Below are positions 1-7,315 of a stretch of DNA of 7,835 bases, one piece after another (position 1 is the stretch's first letter; each line of letters begins with the position of its first letter). A program made the position numbers and the translations under genes. Source of the DNA: Chloroflexota bacterium (GTDB lineage: Bacteria; Chloroflexota; Dehalococcoidia; Dehalococcoidales; JAHJRU01); NCBI GenBank assembly GCA_018830745.1, contig JAHJRU010000123.1, forward strand, positions 1 to 7,835. Direction: 5' to 3'. The notes beneath the pieces are model-generated. The model worked only from the letters and a program-made list of their open reading frames with translations. It did no database searches and was not told where the DNA came from.

Positions 1-1
1 A

Positions 2-1045
2 TGGCATGAACTTGACGGGGGACGGTACATCGGTACTGCCGACTGCGTTATCATAAAGGACCCGGAGGAGGGCTGGGTCAACGTCGGCACCTACCGGGTT
101 GAGGTACAGGATAAGAACACCTGCACCATTCGCATTGCGCCCAGCCGTGATGGCTATATAATCGCCCGGAAATACTGGGAGAAGGGGAAGCCCTGCCCCA
201 CCGCCGTTTCCTGCGGGCAAGAGCCGTTGTTATTCGCTGCCGCCAACTGGCGACGTGTGCCCTGGGGAATCTCAGAATATGATTATGCCGGCGGCCTGGG
301 CAACAAGCCCATCCAGGTCACCAAAGGGGTATACACCGGACTGCCTGTTCCGGCTACCGCAGAGATTGTCCTGGAAGGCGACCTCATGTCTCCTGAAGTC
401 GAGACCCTGACCGAAGGTCCCTTCGGCGAGTGGCCCGGCTACTATAACGGTCCGTTTCAGGAACCGGCCTTTCATGTTAAAGCCATCCTCCATAGAAATA
501 ACCCCATACTACAGGGCGCGCCACCTTCACGTTTCCCCGGCGTCTGGACACTGGGCGGACACCTGCAAAAGGCAGCCACTCTGTGGAATGAACTTGATGC
601 CCAGATACCCGGCGTAAGGGGGGTCCGGATGGTAGAGGATGCCTCAATACACACTATGGTAGCGATATCTCTCAAACAGGAATATGAGGGTCACGCCAAA
701 CGGGCAGCTCTCCTCGCCGCCGGATCCAGTGCCACTGCTTTCGGTATCAGGTGGATAATAGTGGTGGATGACGATATAGACCCCTTCAACAACTCGGAGC
801 TTCTCTGGGCGCTGGGCACGCGCTGTGACCCTGAAGCCGCCATCGATGTTATCCGGGGAACGCTGGGGCTATCCGGAGTTGCCTGGGAGTCTCCAGAGGC
901 AAGGCGAATAGGCACCTATGCCCAGACATGCGCCATCGTCCTGGCCTGTAAGCCGTACCACTGGATTAAGCAGTTTCCTCCCTCGGTGCAGAGCAAGCCG
1001 GAGAGTCTGGAGAAAACGAGGCAGAAGTTTGCCCACCTGTGGTAA
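2..1045 (+). CDS. UbiD-family prFMN-dependent decarboxylase, 5'-truncated by window edge
   Basis: The open frame runs from base 2 to a TAA stop and gives 347 residues. The ATG at 227 is internal: strongly conserved UbiD sequence (WHELDGGRYIG, then GWVNVGTYR) lies upstream of it. Aligned with the complete neighbour at 1046-2485, about 129 N-terminal residues are missing, so the full protein would be about 475 residues, normal for the family. UbiD enzymes reversibly decarboxylate aromatic or alpha,beta-unsaturated acids with prenylated FMN in the cytosol. Visible active-site elements, numbered from the first codon here, are N27 and R32 in NVGTYR, the SEYDYAG glutamate, and EGPFGE, which supplies both catalytic glutamates. 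The position that holds a metal-binding His in Fdc1, and in the KHG of the neighbour, is Asp (D50, in RDG). The C-terminal segment also lacks the neighbour's DPR stretch. Substrate unknown; family assignment is secure. Confidence 0.93.
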   Translation, partial: WHELDGGRYIGTADCVIIKDPEEGWVNVGTYRVEVQDKNTCTIRIAPSRDGYIIARKYWEKGKPCPTAVSCGQEPLLFAAANWRRVPWGISEYDYAGGLGNKPIQVTKGVYTGLPVPATAEIVLEGDLMSPEVETLTEGPFGEWPGYYNGPFQEPAFHVKAILHRNNPILQGAPPSRFPGVWTLGGHLQKAATLWNELDAQIPGVRGVRMVEDASIHTMVAISLKQEYEGHAKRAALLAAGSSATAFGIRWIIVVDDDIDPFNNSELLWALGTRCDPEAAIDVIRGTLGLSGVAWESPEARRIGTYAQTCAIVLACKPYHWIKQFPPSVQSKPESLEKTRQKFAHLW

Positions 1046-2485
1046 TCAACCAGTGATGACGTCAGACCATTTATCCAGCGTCTTTTTCCGGTAATCATCG
1101 CTGAACCTGTTTACCGGCGGGAAGTCTTTGAGCATATCCCAGGGGCGGCAGGCGTTAATAATAATTCGTGAGCTTACAATGAGGTTTTTGTTGCGGTCCT
1201 CCGGGTCCATTCTGGGGTCGGTGGGTGCTGTCCACAGGCCCCGGACAATATCAACCTCTTCAGCTTTGCAGCGGGTAGCTACCGCCCACATCAACTCCCC
1301 GATATCGCTGACATCGATATCATCATCCACCACGATGGTAATTCTGCCACCATAGGTGCCAGCCCGGCAGGCGGAACCCACCAGCGCCGCCATCTTGGCA
1401 TGGCCCGGGTATTGCTGTTCAACGGCTATGGCTAGTATCGCCGCCGAAGAGAATCCAGGAGGAAACCATACTCCCTTTATACCGGGAATATCAGCCTTCT
1501 CTATCTGTTCCCACACGCCGGCTGCCTTCTTGGGAATGGCGAAGTCATAGGGGATGGGCGGTTTCAGCGGTGGCACTCCAAGTATAATGGGGTCGTTCCG
1601 GTGCAGGATAGCCTTCACTTTCATGGTGGGATGCACGCCCTGAGTAAGCTCAGCGGTATAACCGGTCCACTCGCCGAAGGGTCCCTCGGACAGCGGCTCA
1701 AAGGGCGGTGGGGGTATCTCACCCTCAATAACTATTTCCGCTGTGGCTGGGACGGGCAGGTCTGTCGCCTCACCCTTTACTACCTCCACCGGTGCGCCCC
1801 TCATCCAGCCGGCGTATTCATACTCGCCTACACCGCCCCTTATCGCCATATCAGCCGCCACGGCGAATAGTGTGGGCTCCTGCCCCACAGCTACGGCCAC
1901 GGGACAGCTCTCACCACGAGCATGGTACTTGCTCATCATCAAACGTCCGTGCTTGCCCAGGTTTATCTTAATGGTCATTAAATTTCGGTCCTGAATCACC
2001 CCCCGGTAGCAGCCCAGGTTTATCCATCCATCATCGGGGTCTCTGGTTATAACAGCGCACCCGGTCCCTATGTATCTCCCGCCATCGTGTTCATGCCACT
2101 TGGGGGTGGGAAACTTAAAAAGGTCGATGTCTTCCCCTTTGAGGATATTCTCCTTAACCGGCCCATCTTTAACCTCCACCGGCGGCACCGGCTGGTAGCC
2201 TTCCATCCGCTCTCTCCAGGCTTTCAATGTCTCAACGGGCGTTAATCCGGTCGGCAGACCATGAACCAGTGCCGTGCGCCTGACGCTGGAAAAAGCATTG
2301 GTGAGCACCCGGAACCCGGCAGGATAATCCTTGATGCGGTCAAAGAGCAGCGCCGGACCCTGGCGCTCCGCCACTAACTCGGTGATAGCGCCTATTTCCA
2401 GATTCCAGTCAGCGCCCTCTATTATCTTGAGTTCCCCCAGCCGGTTAATCTCATCGATATAATCCCTCAGGCTGTCAAACTTCAT
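1046..2485 (-). CDS. UbiD-family prFMN-dependent decarboxylase (complete, 479 aa)
   Basis: A full-length UbiD-like (de)carboxylase with the usual architecture: N-terminal domain (about 1-125), a split-barrel prFMN-binding core (about 126-320) and a C-terminal domain to 479. By alignment with Aspergillus Fdc1, the proposed cofactor and metal ligands are N156 (in INLGCYR), H179 (KHG) and E221 (GEYEYAG). The catalytic Glu-Arg-Glu set is R161, E267 and E272, the last two in EGPFGE. All are present, so the enzyme looks functional. The ATG is chosen because a GGAGGG ribosome site (2494-2499) lies 8 bases upstream and the N-terminus MKFDSLRDYI is typical of the family. It is read leftwards from the divergent region shared with the ThDP gene and ends directly against the convergent UbiD gene. 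By eye the two paralogues share a little under half of their residues. The substrate cannot be deduced; quinone-pathway UbiD is unlikely given the paralogy and context. Confidence 0.95.
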   Translation of the reverse strand: MKFDSLRDYIDEINRLGELKIIEGADWNLEIGAITELVAERQGPALLFDRIKDYPAGFRVLTNAFSSVRRTALVHGLPTGLTPVETLKAWRERMEGYQPVPPVEVKDGPVKENILKGEDIDLFKFPTPKWHEHDGGRYIGTGCAVITRDPDDGWINLGCYRGVIQDRNLMTIKINLGKHGRLMMSKYHARGESCPVAVAVGQEPTLFAVAADMAIRGGVGEYEYAGWMRGAPVEVVKGEATDLPVPATAEIVIEGEIPPPPFEPLSEGPFGEWTGYTAELTQGVHPTMKVKAILHRNDPIILGVPPLKPPIPYDFAIPKKAAGVWEQIEKADIPGIKGVWFPPGFSSAAILAIAVEQQYPGHAKMAALVGSACRAGTYGGRITIVVDDDIDVSDIGELMWAVATRCKAEEVDIVRGLWTAPTDPRMDPEDRNKNLIVSSRIIINACRPWDMLKDFPPVNRFSDDYRKKTLDKWSDVITG

Positions 2486-2546
2486 CTTAAATACCCTCCA
2501 TTCTAAAGACTGGTACCGGGTTATATGAGCCCAATCATCCCTGTGA

Positions 2547-2576
2547 ATGGTAGCGGGCTGGTCTTACCCCTGTCAA
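2547..2576 (-). promoter_or_regulatory. Candidate sigma70-type promoter for the leftward UbiD gene
   Basis: On the minus strand there is a perfect TTGACA (2571-2576 in top-strand coordinates), an 18-base spacer, and TACCAT (2547-2552, four of six matches to TATAAT). Transcription would begin near 2540 and leave a leader of about 55 bases before the ATG at 2485. The -10 is weak and the call is by eye. Confidence 0.4.
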
Positions 2577-2591
2577 GTGGCATCGTCCAAT

Positions 2592-2619
2592 TTGAAAAAC
2601 CCCAAGAATCTGTTACACT
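2592..2619 (+). promoter_or_regulatory. Candidate sigma70-type promoter (extended -10) for the ThDP gene
   Basis: TTGAAA (2592-2597) is followed after 16 bases by TACACT (2614-2619). The TG at 2611-2612 gives an extended -10 arrangement. Transcription would start near 2626, about 48 bases before the ATG at 2674. It lies back to back with the leftward candidate, with 15 bases between the two -35 boxes, so a regulator bound there could affect both genes. Supported by consensus matching only. Confidence 0.4.
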
Positions 2620-2673
2620 GTTCAAAAGCACTTTCAAGAATATTTCCGCTCAAGGTCGCAGAGAGGGGGCGTC

Positions 2674-4401
2674 ATGGAGAAATGGGTGCCAGTAGAAACC
2701 GGGGGAGAAGCATTCGTCGAGCTATTGAACGCCAATGATGTGGATTGTATCTTCTTAAATCCGGGTACCGATACCATTCCTATTCAGGAAGCCCTGGCGA
2801 AATTCAGGCTGCAGGGAAAGCGAACACCGGACGTGGTGCTCTGTCTCCATGAGCAGGTGGCTATGGCAGCGGCTCATGGACATTTCCTGATATCGGGAAA
2901 GCCTCAGGTGGTCCTGGTACACGTTGACGTGGGGACTCAGCAGGTTGGCGGAGCACTCCATAATGCCCAGCGAGGGCGTATCGGCATCATACTTCGCGCC
3001 GGCCGCTCTCCTACTATCCTGGAGGGGGAAAAAGCCGGTGGACGCGACCGAACGGTAATGTGGTGGCAGGAGACATTTGACCAGGCCGGAATCGTGCGTG
3101 GTTATGTCAAGTGGGAATACGAGTTACGCTTCACCGAGAATATGCATCATGTGATGCAGCGAGCCTTTCAGTTTGCTGCCACAGAACCATGCGGGCCCGT
3201 CTATCTCAGTCTACCCCGAGAGGTTCTCATGGAAAGCATGGAACAGGTACGAATTCTCGACCGCTCCAGATATGCGCCTGCCTCAACCCCGCAAGCAGAT
3301 ACCGGTCTGCTGGCGAAAGCAGCCGAACTGCTAATACAGGCGAAAGAACCGCTGGTAATTGCGGGGCACTCCGGCAGAAATGCTGACTCGGTGGCTTCAC
3401 TGGTTGATTTAGCCGAGACCTTGAGCGCGCGGGTGATAACCTCTGACGTTATGATGAACTTCCCCACCACACACCCCCTCTGCCACGGCGTCAACCCTAA
3501 TCCATACTTAAAGAATGCGGATGTCATTCTGATTATCGACCACGATATTCCATACCTGCTTGGCGGAACCAAGCCGACGGACGAAGCTAAAATCATCCAG
3601 ATTGACATCGACCCGCTAAAAGAAAATATGCCGCTGTGGGGCTTCCCCGTGGATATATCCATCCAGGCTGATTCAAGTAAAGCAATGCCGGTGCTGACCG
3701 AGCTTATCCGCCAGCAGATAACAGCTGAGCAGAAAGCTGGATTTGAAAAGCGTTTCCAGCAGTTACAACAAGAGCATCAGCAGCTTTTAACCGGGTGGCA
3801 GGAGGCGGCGGTGAGTAAAGCCAACCAGAAACCAATTTCACCGGAATTTCTGTGCTATACCCTGGGTGAGTTGCTGGATGAAAATGCCATTATCATGAAC
3901 GAGACCGCCACCACTTCTTACTTCGTAGGGCGCCACATCCAGCGTACCAAGCCGAAGACTCTATTCCCCAGCGGTGGCTCCAGCCTGGGGTGGGGGCTGG
4001 GGGCAGCCGTGGGCGCCAAGCTAGCTGCCCCGGATAGAACCGTGGTCTGCCTGATAGCTGACGGTGCCTTCCTCTACTGCCACCCCACGGCGGCACTGTG
4101 GTCGTCCAGTATTTACCAGTCTCCCTTCCTGTGCGTCATATTCAACAATGGCGGTTACAATGCCATGAGGAAAAATATCCGGTTAACTTATGGCGAGGAT
4201 AATTTCTCCGAGAAGATGGGGGACTGGGTAGGTCTGAACATTATAAACCAACCGGACTACGCCCTGATTGCCCGGGCAAATCACGGCTACGGACAAATCG
4301 TAGAAGACCCGTCTGACCTCAAAATAGCGCTCAAAGACGCCTTAGAGCAGGTACGCCGTGGCAAGACAGCCGTGGTGGATGTCAGGATAGGCAGGACTTA
4401 A
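2674..4401 (+). CDS. ThDP-dependent 2-oxo acid decarboxylase/lyase-like enzyme (acetolactate synthase large-subunit superfamily)
   Basis: The 575 residues show the three-domain order of ThDP decarboxylases: pyrimidine-binding domain (about 9-185), central domain (about 212-345), a Gln-rich helical linker (about 350-380) and pyrophosphate-binding domain (about 390-570). The catalytic glutamate that activates ThDP is E60 in CLHEQVA. The Mg-ThDP motif runs from D463-G464 to N491-N492, with the usual spacing, but begins Ala-Asp-Gly instead of Gly-Asp-Gly. NPGT (29-32), H83 in LVHVDVGTQ and NNGGYNAMR (491-499) resemble benzoylformate decarboxylase at its Ser26, His70 and NNGTYGALR regions. This points to 2-oxo acid decarboxylation or a related lyase reaction rather than branched-chain amino-acid synthesis, and no small regulatory subunit gene is nearby. 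The start has a GAGGGGG ribosome site at 2663-2669. It is divergent from one UbiD gene and convergent with the flavoprotein gene. Family is firm; reaction uncertain. Confidence 0.92.
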   Translation: MEKWVPVETGGEAFVELLNANDVDCIFLNPGTDTIPIQEALAKFRLQGKRTPDVVLCLHEQVAMAAAHGHFLISGKPQVVLVHVDVGTQQVGGALHNAQRGRIGIILRAGRSPTILEGEKAGGRDRTVMWWQETFDQAGIVRGYVKWEYELRFTENMHHVMQRAFQFAATEPCGPVYLSLPREVLMESMEQVRILDRSRYAPASTPQADTGLLAKAAELLIQAKEPLVIAGHSGRNADSVASLVDLAETLSARVITSDVMMNFPTTHPLCHGVNPNPYLKNADVILIIDHDIPYLLGGTKPTDEAKIIQIDIDPLKENMPLWGFPVDISIQADSSKAMPVLTELIRQQITAEQKAGFEKRFQQLQQEHQQLLTGWQEAAVSKANQKPISPEFLCYTLGELLDENAIIMNETATTSYFVGRHIQRTKPKTLFPSGGSSLGWGLGAAVGAKLAAPDRTVVCLIADGAFLYCHPTAALWSSSIYQSPFLCVIFNNGGYNAMRKNIRLTYGEDNFSEKMGDWVGLNIINQPDYALIARANHGYGQIVEDPSDLKIALKDALEQVRRGKTAVVDVRIGRT

Positions 4402-4414
4402 GCTGCCGGCTTAA
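4398..4414. repeat. Small inverted repeat across two overlapping convergent stop codons
   Basis: TTAAGC (4398-4403) and GCTTAA (4409-4414) are perfect reverse complements around a 5-base loop. The first arm contains both stop codons: TAA of the ThDP gene at 4399-4401, and TAA of the flavoprotein gene read on the minus strand at 4398-4400. The transcript could form a 6-bp hairpin in either direction. There is no U-run after it on either strand, so it is not a standard intrinsic terminator. It may be incidental to the codons for the flavoprotein's last residues. Confidence 0.45.
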
Positions 4415-5762
4415 AACGCTTCCTCAACTCGTTAACTATCAGCTTGGCTCCCTGGGCACAGGCAACCGTGCCCTCCCAGCCAAATGGTTTCACCGCATCG
4501 CCGACATGAAATAGATTGGGTATGGCGGTTTCCGGGGGCATATCATAGCCCATCCAGCTGCGGTAAGCTACATACTCATGGTCAATATCCCTGACTTCCA
4601 TCCACAGGATTCTGCCGTGCTGGTCGAAGTCGGGAAAAATGGTCTTGACATCCTCGAGGGTCAGCCTGGCTTCCTCCTCCTTGTCCAAATGGTGCAAGGA
4701 AGAGCCCGGTGTGCTCCAGCAAACCATAAGATGCTGACCGGGAGGAGCCAACTCGGGGCAGGTATTGGTCATCGCAATCCCGGTGACTATTCTCTTAGCG
4801 CCGGCTATCATCGCCATCCCGGTGATATCAGCCAGTGGCTTATCACTGGCTACCAGGGTGTGCACGATGGGCGCGGTCATAAGGGCATCAACCTGCTTCA
4901 GGTAATCGGCATCAAATTTATCCCGTCCGGCTATCTCCACCGTTGCCCTGGGCCCCAGGTCACTGACCAGCAATCCGCACTCTACCTCCACCGGCTTACC
5001 TTCTCTGCTGACCACTGCTCCTTTTACTTTCCCGTTATCAATGAGAATCTTCTCCACCGGGGAGTTCGTCCAGACATCGCTCCCCCTGGCCGTCATCGTA
5101 TCCGCCAGCGAGTTACAAAGCTCCACGTTACCGTTGGGAGCAATACCTACGTGGTGCAGCCCACCCTGGGCGCTGGAAAGATAGGCGAAGAAGCTGGAAA
5201 CCGGATACTCGAAATCATTGACCGCGGTGAAGGAAGAAGTGACCGAATGAAATACCTGGAAAACCTTCTCATCATCGGTAAATTGCTTCAACCAGTCCCT
5301 GATGGACATCTTATTGGACGGGTCAACCGTACCCGTCTTGCCCTTTTTAAATGCCCCCAGTATCTTTTCGGTGGCTGTCCCTTTAGCCAGCTCACCCACT
5401 ATCTTGGCTTTGTTGGCGCCAATGGCATCCAGTATGGTAAGCAGGGCTTTGAGCTGTCCCTTCTCCGGCAACTGGTGCCACCCGCCATCTATCCACAGCG
5501 AAGGGGCGCCCATCTCCCGGATGTTATAGTCAGCCCCGCACTCCTTAAATATTTCGGCGATGACCCCACCCCTGCTGGGCAAAGCCATGCCTCCAGTGGG
5601 AACCTTGAAACCCTCCATCTCAATGGTGGAGTACCGGCCTCCCAGACGGTCCCGTTTTTCCGCCATGAGAACCTTATACCCATAACGAGACAATAAAGCG
5701 GCAGTGCATATACCGCCAACACCGGAGCCGGCAACTACTACATCATATTTATTTTCTGCCAT
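4398..5762 (-). CDS. FAD-dependent oxidoreductase, phytoene-desaturase/amine-oxidase-like
   Basis: A 454-residue flavoprotein. The N-terminus carries a Rossmann FAD-binding fold: V8-A11 then GSGVGG (12-17), E35 at the end of the second strand to hold the ribose, and RLGGR (39-43). The C-terminus has the second FAD contact, FHVGDAVKPFGWEGT (418-431), typical of the CrtI/NAD(P)-binding-Rossmann 'protoporphyrinogen oxidase and phytoene desaturase' group. No signal peptide or membrane segment is seen. Such enzymes add or remove hydrogen across C-C bonds; the substrate is not evident. A carotenoid role is not supported, as no other carotenoid gene is present. The ATG follows a GAGGGGGA ribosome site (5768-5775). 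The gene starts only 23 bases after the third UbiD gene ends, so the two are very probably co-transcribed and may act on the same compound. Its stop overlaps the stop of the convergent ThDP gene. Confidence 0.9.
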   Translation of the reverse strand: MAENKYDVVVAGSGVGGICTAALLSRYGYKVLMAEKRDRLGGRYSTIEMEGFKVPTGGMALPSRGGVIAEIFKECGADYNIREMGAPSLWIDGGWHQLPEKGQLKALLTILDAIGANKAKIVGELAKGTATEKILGAFKKGKTGTVDPSNKMSIRDWLKQFTDDEKVFQVFHSVTSSFTAVNDFEYPVSSFFAYLSSAQGGLHHVGIAPNGNVELCNSLADTMTARGSDVWTNSPVEKILIDNGKVKGAVVSREGKPVEVECGLLVSDLGPRATVEIAGRDKFDADYLKQVDALMTAPIVHTLVASDKPLADITGMAMIAGAKRIVTGIAMTNTCPELAPPGQHLMVCWSTPGSSLHHLDKEEEARLTLEDVKTIFPDFDQHGRILWMEVRDIDHEYVAYRSWMGYDMPPETAIPNLFHVGDAVKPFGWEGTVACAQGAKLIVNELRKRFKPAA

Positions 5763-5785
5763 TAAAGTCCCCCTCTTTCAATACT

Positions 5786-7210
5786 CTAAAACCCGTACTC
5801 TTTCCATTTTCGCAGTACCTTATCCTGGACTTCGCCGGGATAGATGGTGTTGAAAGCCGATTTCACCGGAATTTCTTCCTCCGGCCATTCCTGAGGCCAG
5901 GTAGCATCAAACATAGCCACTGCGCCATACTGCTGAGCCCTCTCTTCCTTGCTGTAGCAGGGCGTTGCCGGACCACCTCTGCCCGGCTCCTCGCTGGTAT
6001 ATACTCCACGGTAGGAATGACACTTGACGGAAAAAGCATGCACCACCTCACCCAGATTGTAAATGTCCACGTCCTCATCCACCACGATAATCTTGGGATA
6101 CCATGCCCGCCGCACCGTCATCGCCTCTTTCACCGCCCTGGCAACCTCGCCGCCGCCCTGTGTTACGCTCACCACCGCCAGATGCCCGGCGCCCTCCGGC
6201 GGCATGTAAACATCTTTTACAGGGAGGCCGCGCTTTCGCAGCAGCCTTCTCAGGGCGATTGCCGTACCCATAGTAGCGGTTACCTGCCCCTCATCCGAGG
6301 GCACGCCATGAACGCACATGGTGACAATGGGATTACTACGATAAGTGATAGCATTCACCCGGAAGACCACACTTTTCTTATGGCCGGCAATGCGGTAGCC
6401 GGTATATTCGCCAAAGGGGCCCTCATAAGCAACCTCATCGGGTAGAATCTCACCCTCTATTACTATTTCGGCATGGGCCGGAACATAAAGATCATTAGTC
6501 TCGCATTTCACCAGCTCCACCGGCTCTTGATGTAGCCCGCCGGCAAAGTTGACCTCGCTCTCCCCTATCTTGAAGCCCTGCTGAGCGACCATGCTGCAAA
6601 GCGGGTCAGCGCCAATAACCAGCGCTATCGGCAAAGGTATATCCTGCGGCAGATACTTCCCCAGGAACATGGCAGCCAGGTGGCTGGCCGGACTGGGATT
6701 CCCGGTAAGGTTCTTCCGGTCGATAACCATATAGCGATACATCCCCCAGTTTACCCAGTCGCTGTCCATGTCCCTGGTTACCGAGAAGTTCCAGGTAGCG
6801 ATATACCGGCCACCATCACCGTCATGAACCATGGGCACGGGGAAGTGAAAAAGGTCAACCTCATCCCCCAACATCCTGTTCTCTTTACAGGGTCCGTCTT
6901 CAACCACCACCGGAGGTACGGGATTATCCTGCCGGCGTTCGTATTCGTCATAGATTTCCTTTATCGGAGTTTCCGGGGGCATTCCCATGGCTATGGCAAC
7001 CCGGCGGTATGTAGCCACGGGACCACCTAAAATACGCCCCTCAGGATAGTCTTTAATCTTCTCGCAAAAAGCCGCCGGCCCGTAAAGCTCATTGGTCCGG
7101 CGGGTGATAGCCCCGGCCTCGAGGTCCCAGTCCACTTCCTGGCTGATACAGACCACGTCGCCAGTCTTTTTTAGTGCCTCAATGAATGTCCTGTTGTCCT
7201 TAAACGTCAT
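5786..7210 (-). CDS. UbiD-family prFMN-dependent decarboxylase, divergent third paralogue (complete, 474 aa)
   Basis: Complete UbiD-like protein of normal length. By alignment with Fdc1 the cofactor and metal ligands are N154 (WVNWGMYR), H177 and E219. The Glu-Arg-Glu set is R159, E263 and E268, the glutamates again lying in EGPFGE. Its core WVNWGMYRYMV and DRKNLTG resemble Fdc1 more than the other two paralogues here, which read NxGxYR. The HDGDGGRYI segment (129-137) and IVVDEDVDIYNLGE (375-388) are family hallmarks. It therefore belongs to a different UbiD subgroup from the pair at 1-2485 and probably has a different substrate. The ATG is preceded by GGAGG (7217-7221, 6 bases away). Upstream, 105 bases separate it from the acyl-CoA ligase gene on the same strand; I see no convincing promoter or terminator there, so read-through from the ligase is possible. 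Downstream, the flavoprotein gene follows after 23 bases. Confidence 0.95.
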   Translation of the reverse strand: MTFKDNRTFIEALKKTGDVVCISQEVDWDLEAGAITRRTNELYGPAAFCEKIKDYPEGRILGGPVATYRRVAIAMGMPPETPIKEIYDEYERRQDNPVPPVVVEDGPCKENRMLGDEVDLFHFPVPMVHDGDGGRYIATWNFSVTRDMDSDWVNWGMYRYMVIDRKNLTGNPSPASHLAAMFLGKYLPQDIPLPIALVIGADPLCSMVAQQGFKIGESEVNFAGGLHQEPVELVKCETNDLYVPAHAEIVIEGEILPDEVAYEGPFGEYTGYRIAGHKKSVVFRVNAITYRSNPIVTMCVHGVPSDEGQVTATMGTAIALRRLLRKRGLPVKDVYMPPEGAGHLAVVSVTQGGGEVARAVKEAMTVRRAWYPKIIVVDEDVDIYNLGEVVHAFSVKCHSYRGVYTSEEPGRGGPATPCYSKEERAQQYGAVAMFDATWPQEWPEEEIPVKSAFNTIYPGEVQDKVLRKWKEYGF

Positions 7211-7315
7211 AGTACGCCTCCCTGATTACACCGAATTCCAGCCAGTCTGCCATTCAAAGGTACCCAAAGAGGAAAGCTGTTTCGGCAAATATATGATACA
7301 GCGCTCTCAATTGAA

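Noticed and set aside
1013..1034. Possible terminator for the leftward UbiD gene inside the end of the first gene
   Set aside because: The minus-strand GGCA/TGCC stem is only 4-5 bp and the following run of four T is offset; this is too weak and also lies in coding sequence.
227..1045. Treating the ATG at 227 as the start of the first gene
   Set aside because: Conserved UbiD residues, including the catalytic Arg and metal-site Asn, are encoded upstream in the same frame, so the true start is outside the window.
2547..2738. Small plus-strand frame of 63 codons spanning the divergent region
   Set aside because: It has no good ribosome site or recognisable protein, overlaps the candidate promoters and runs out of frame into the ThDP gene.
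4578..5696. Long plus-strand open frame of 372 codons opposite the flavoprotein gene
   Set aside because: It lies wholly inside a well-supported gene on the other strand, and its translation shows no recognisable domain. It is explained as an antisense shadow of GC-biased codons.
4398..5762. Carotenoid desaturase (CrtI) function
   Set aside because: The fold group is shared, but there is no phytoene synthase or other carotenoid gene nearby, and the neighbours are UbiD and acyl-CoA ligase genes.
7211..7315. Promoter upstream of the third UbiD gene
   Set aside because: On the minus strand a TTGAGA and an AT-rich TATATT are present, but the spacing is about 11 bases, too short for a sigma70 promoter. 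Nothing else is seen in this 105-base gap apart from the ribosome site.
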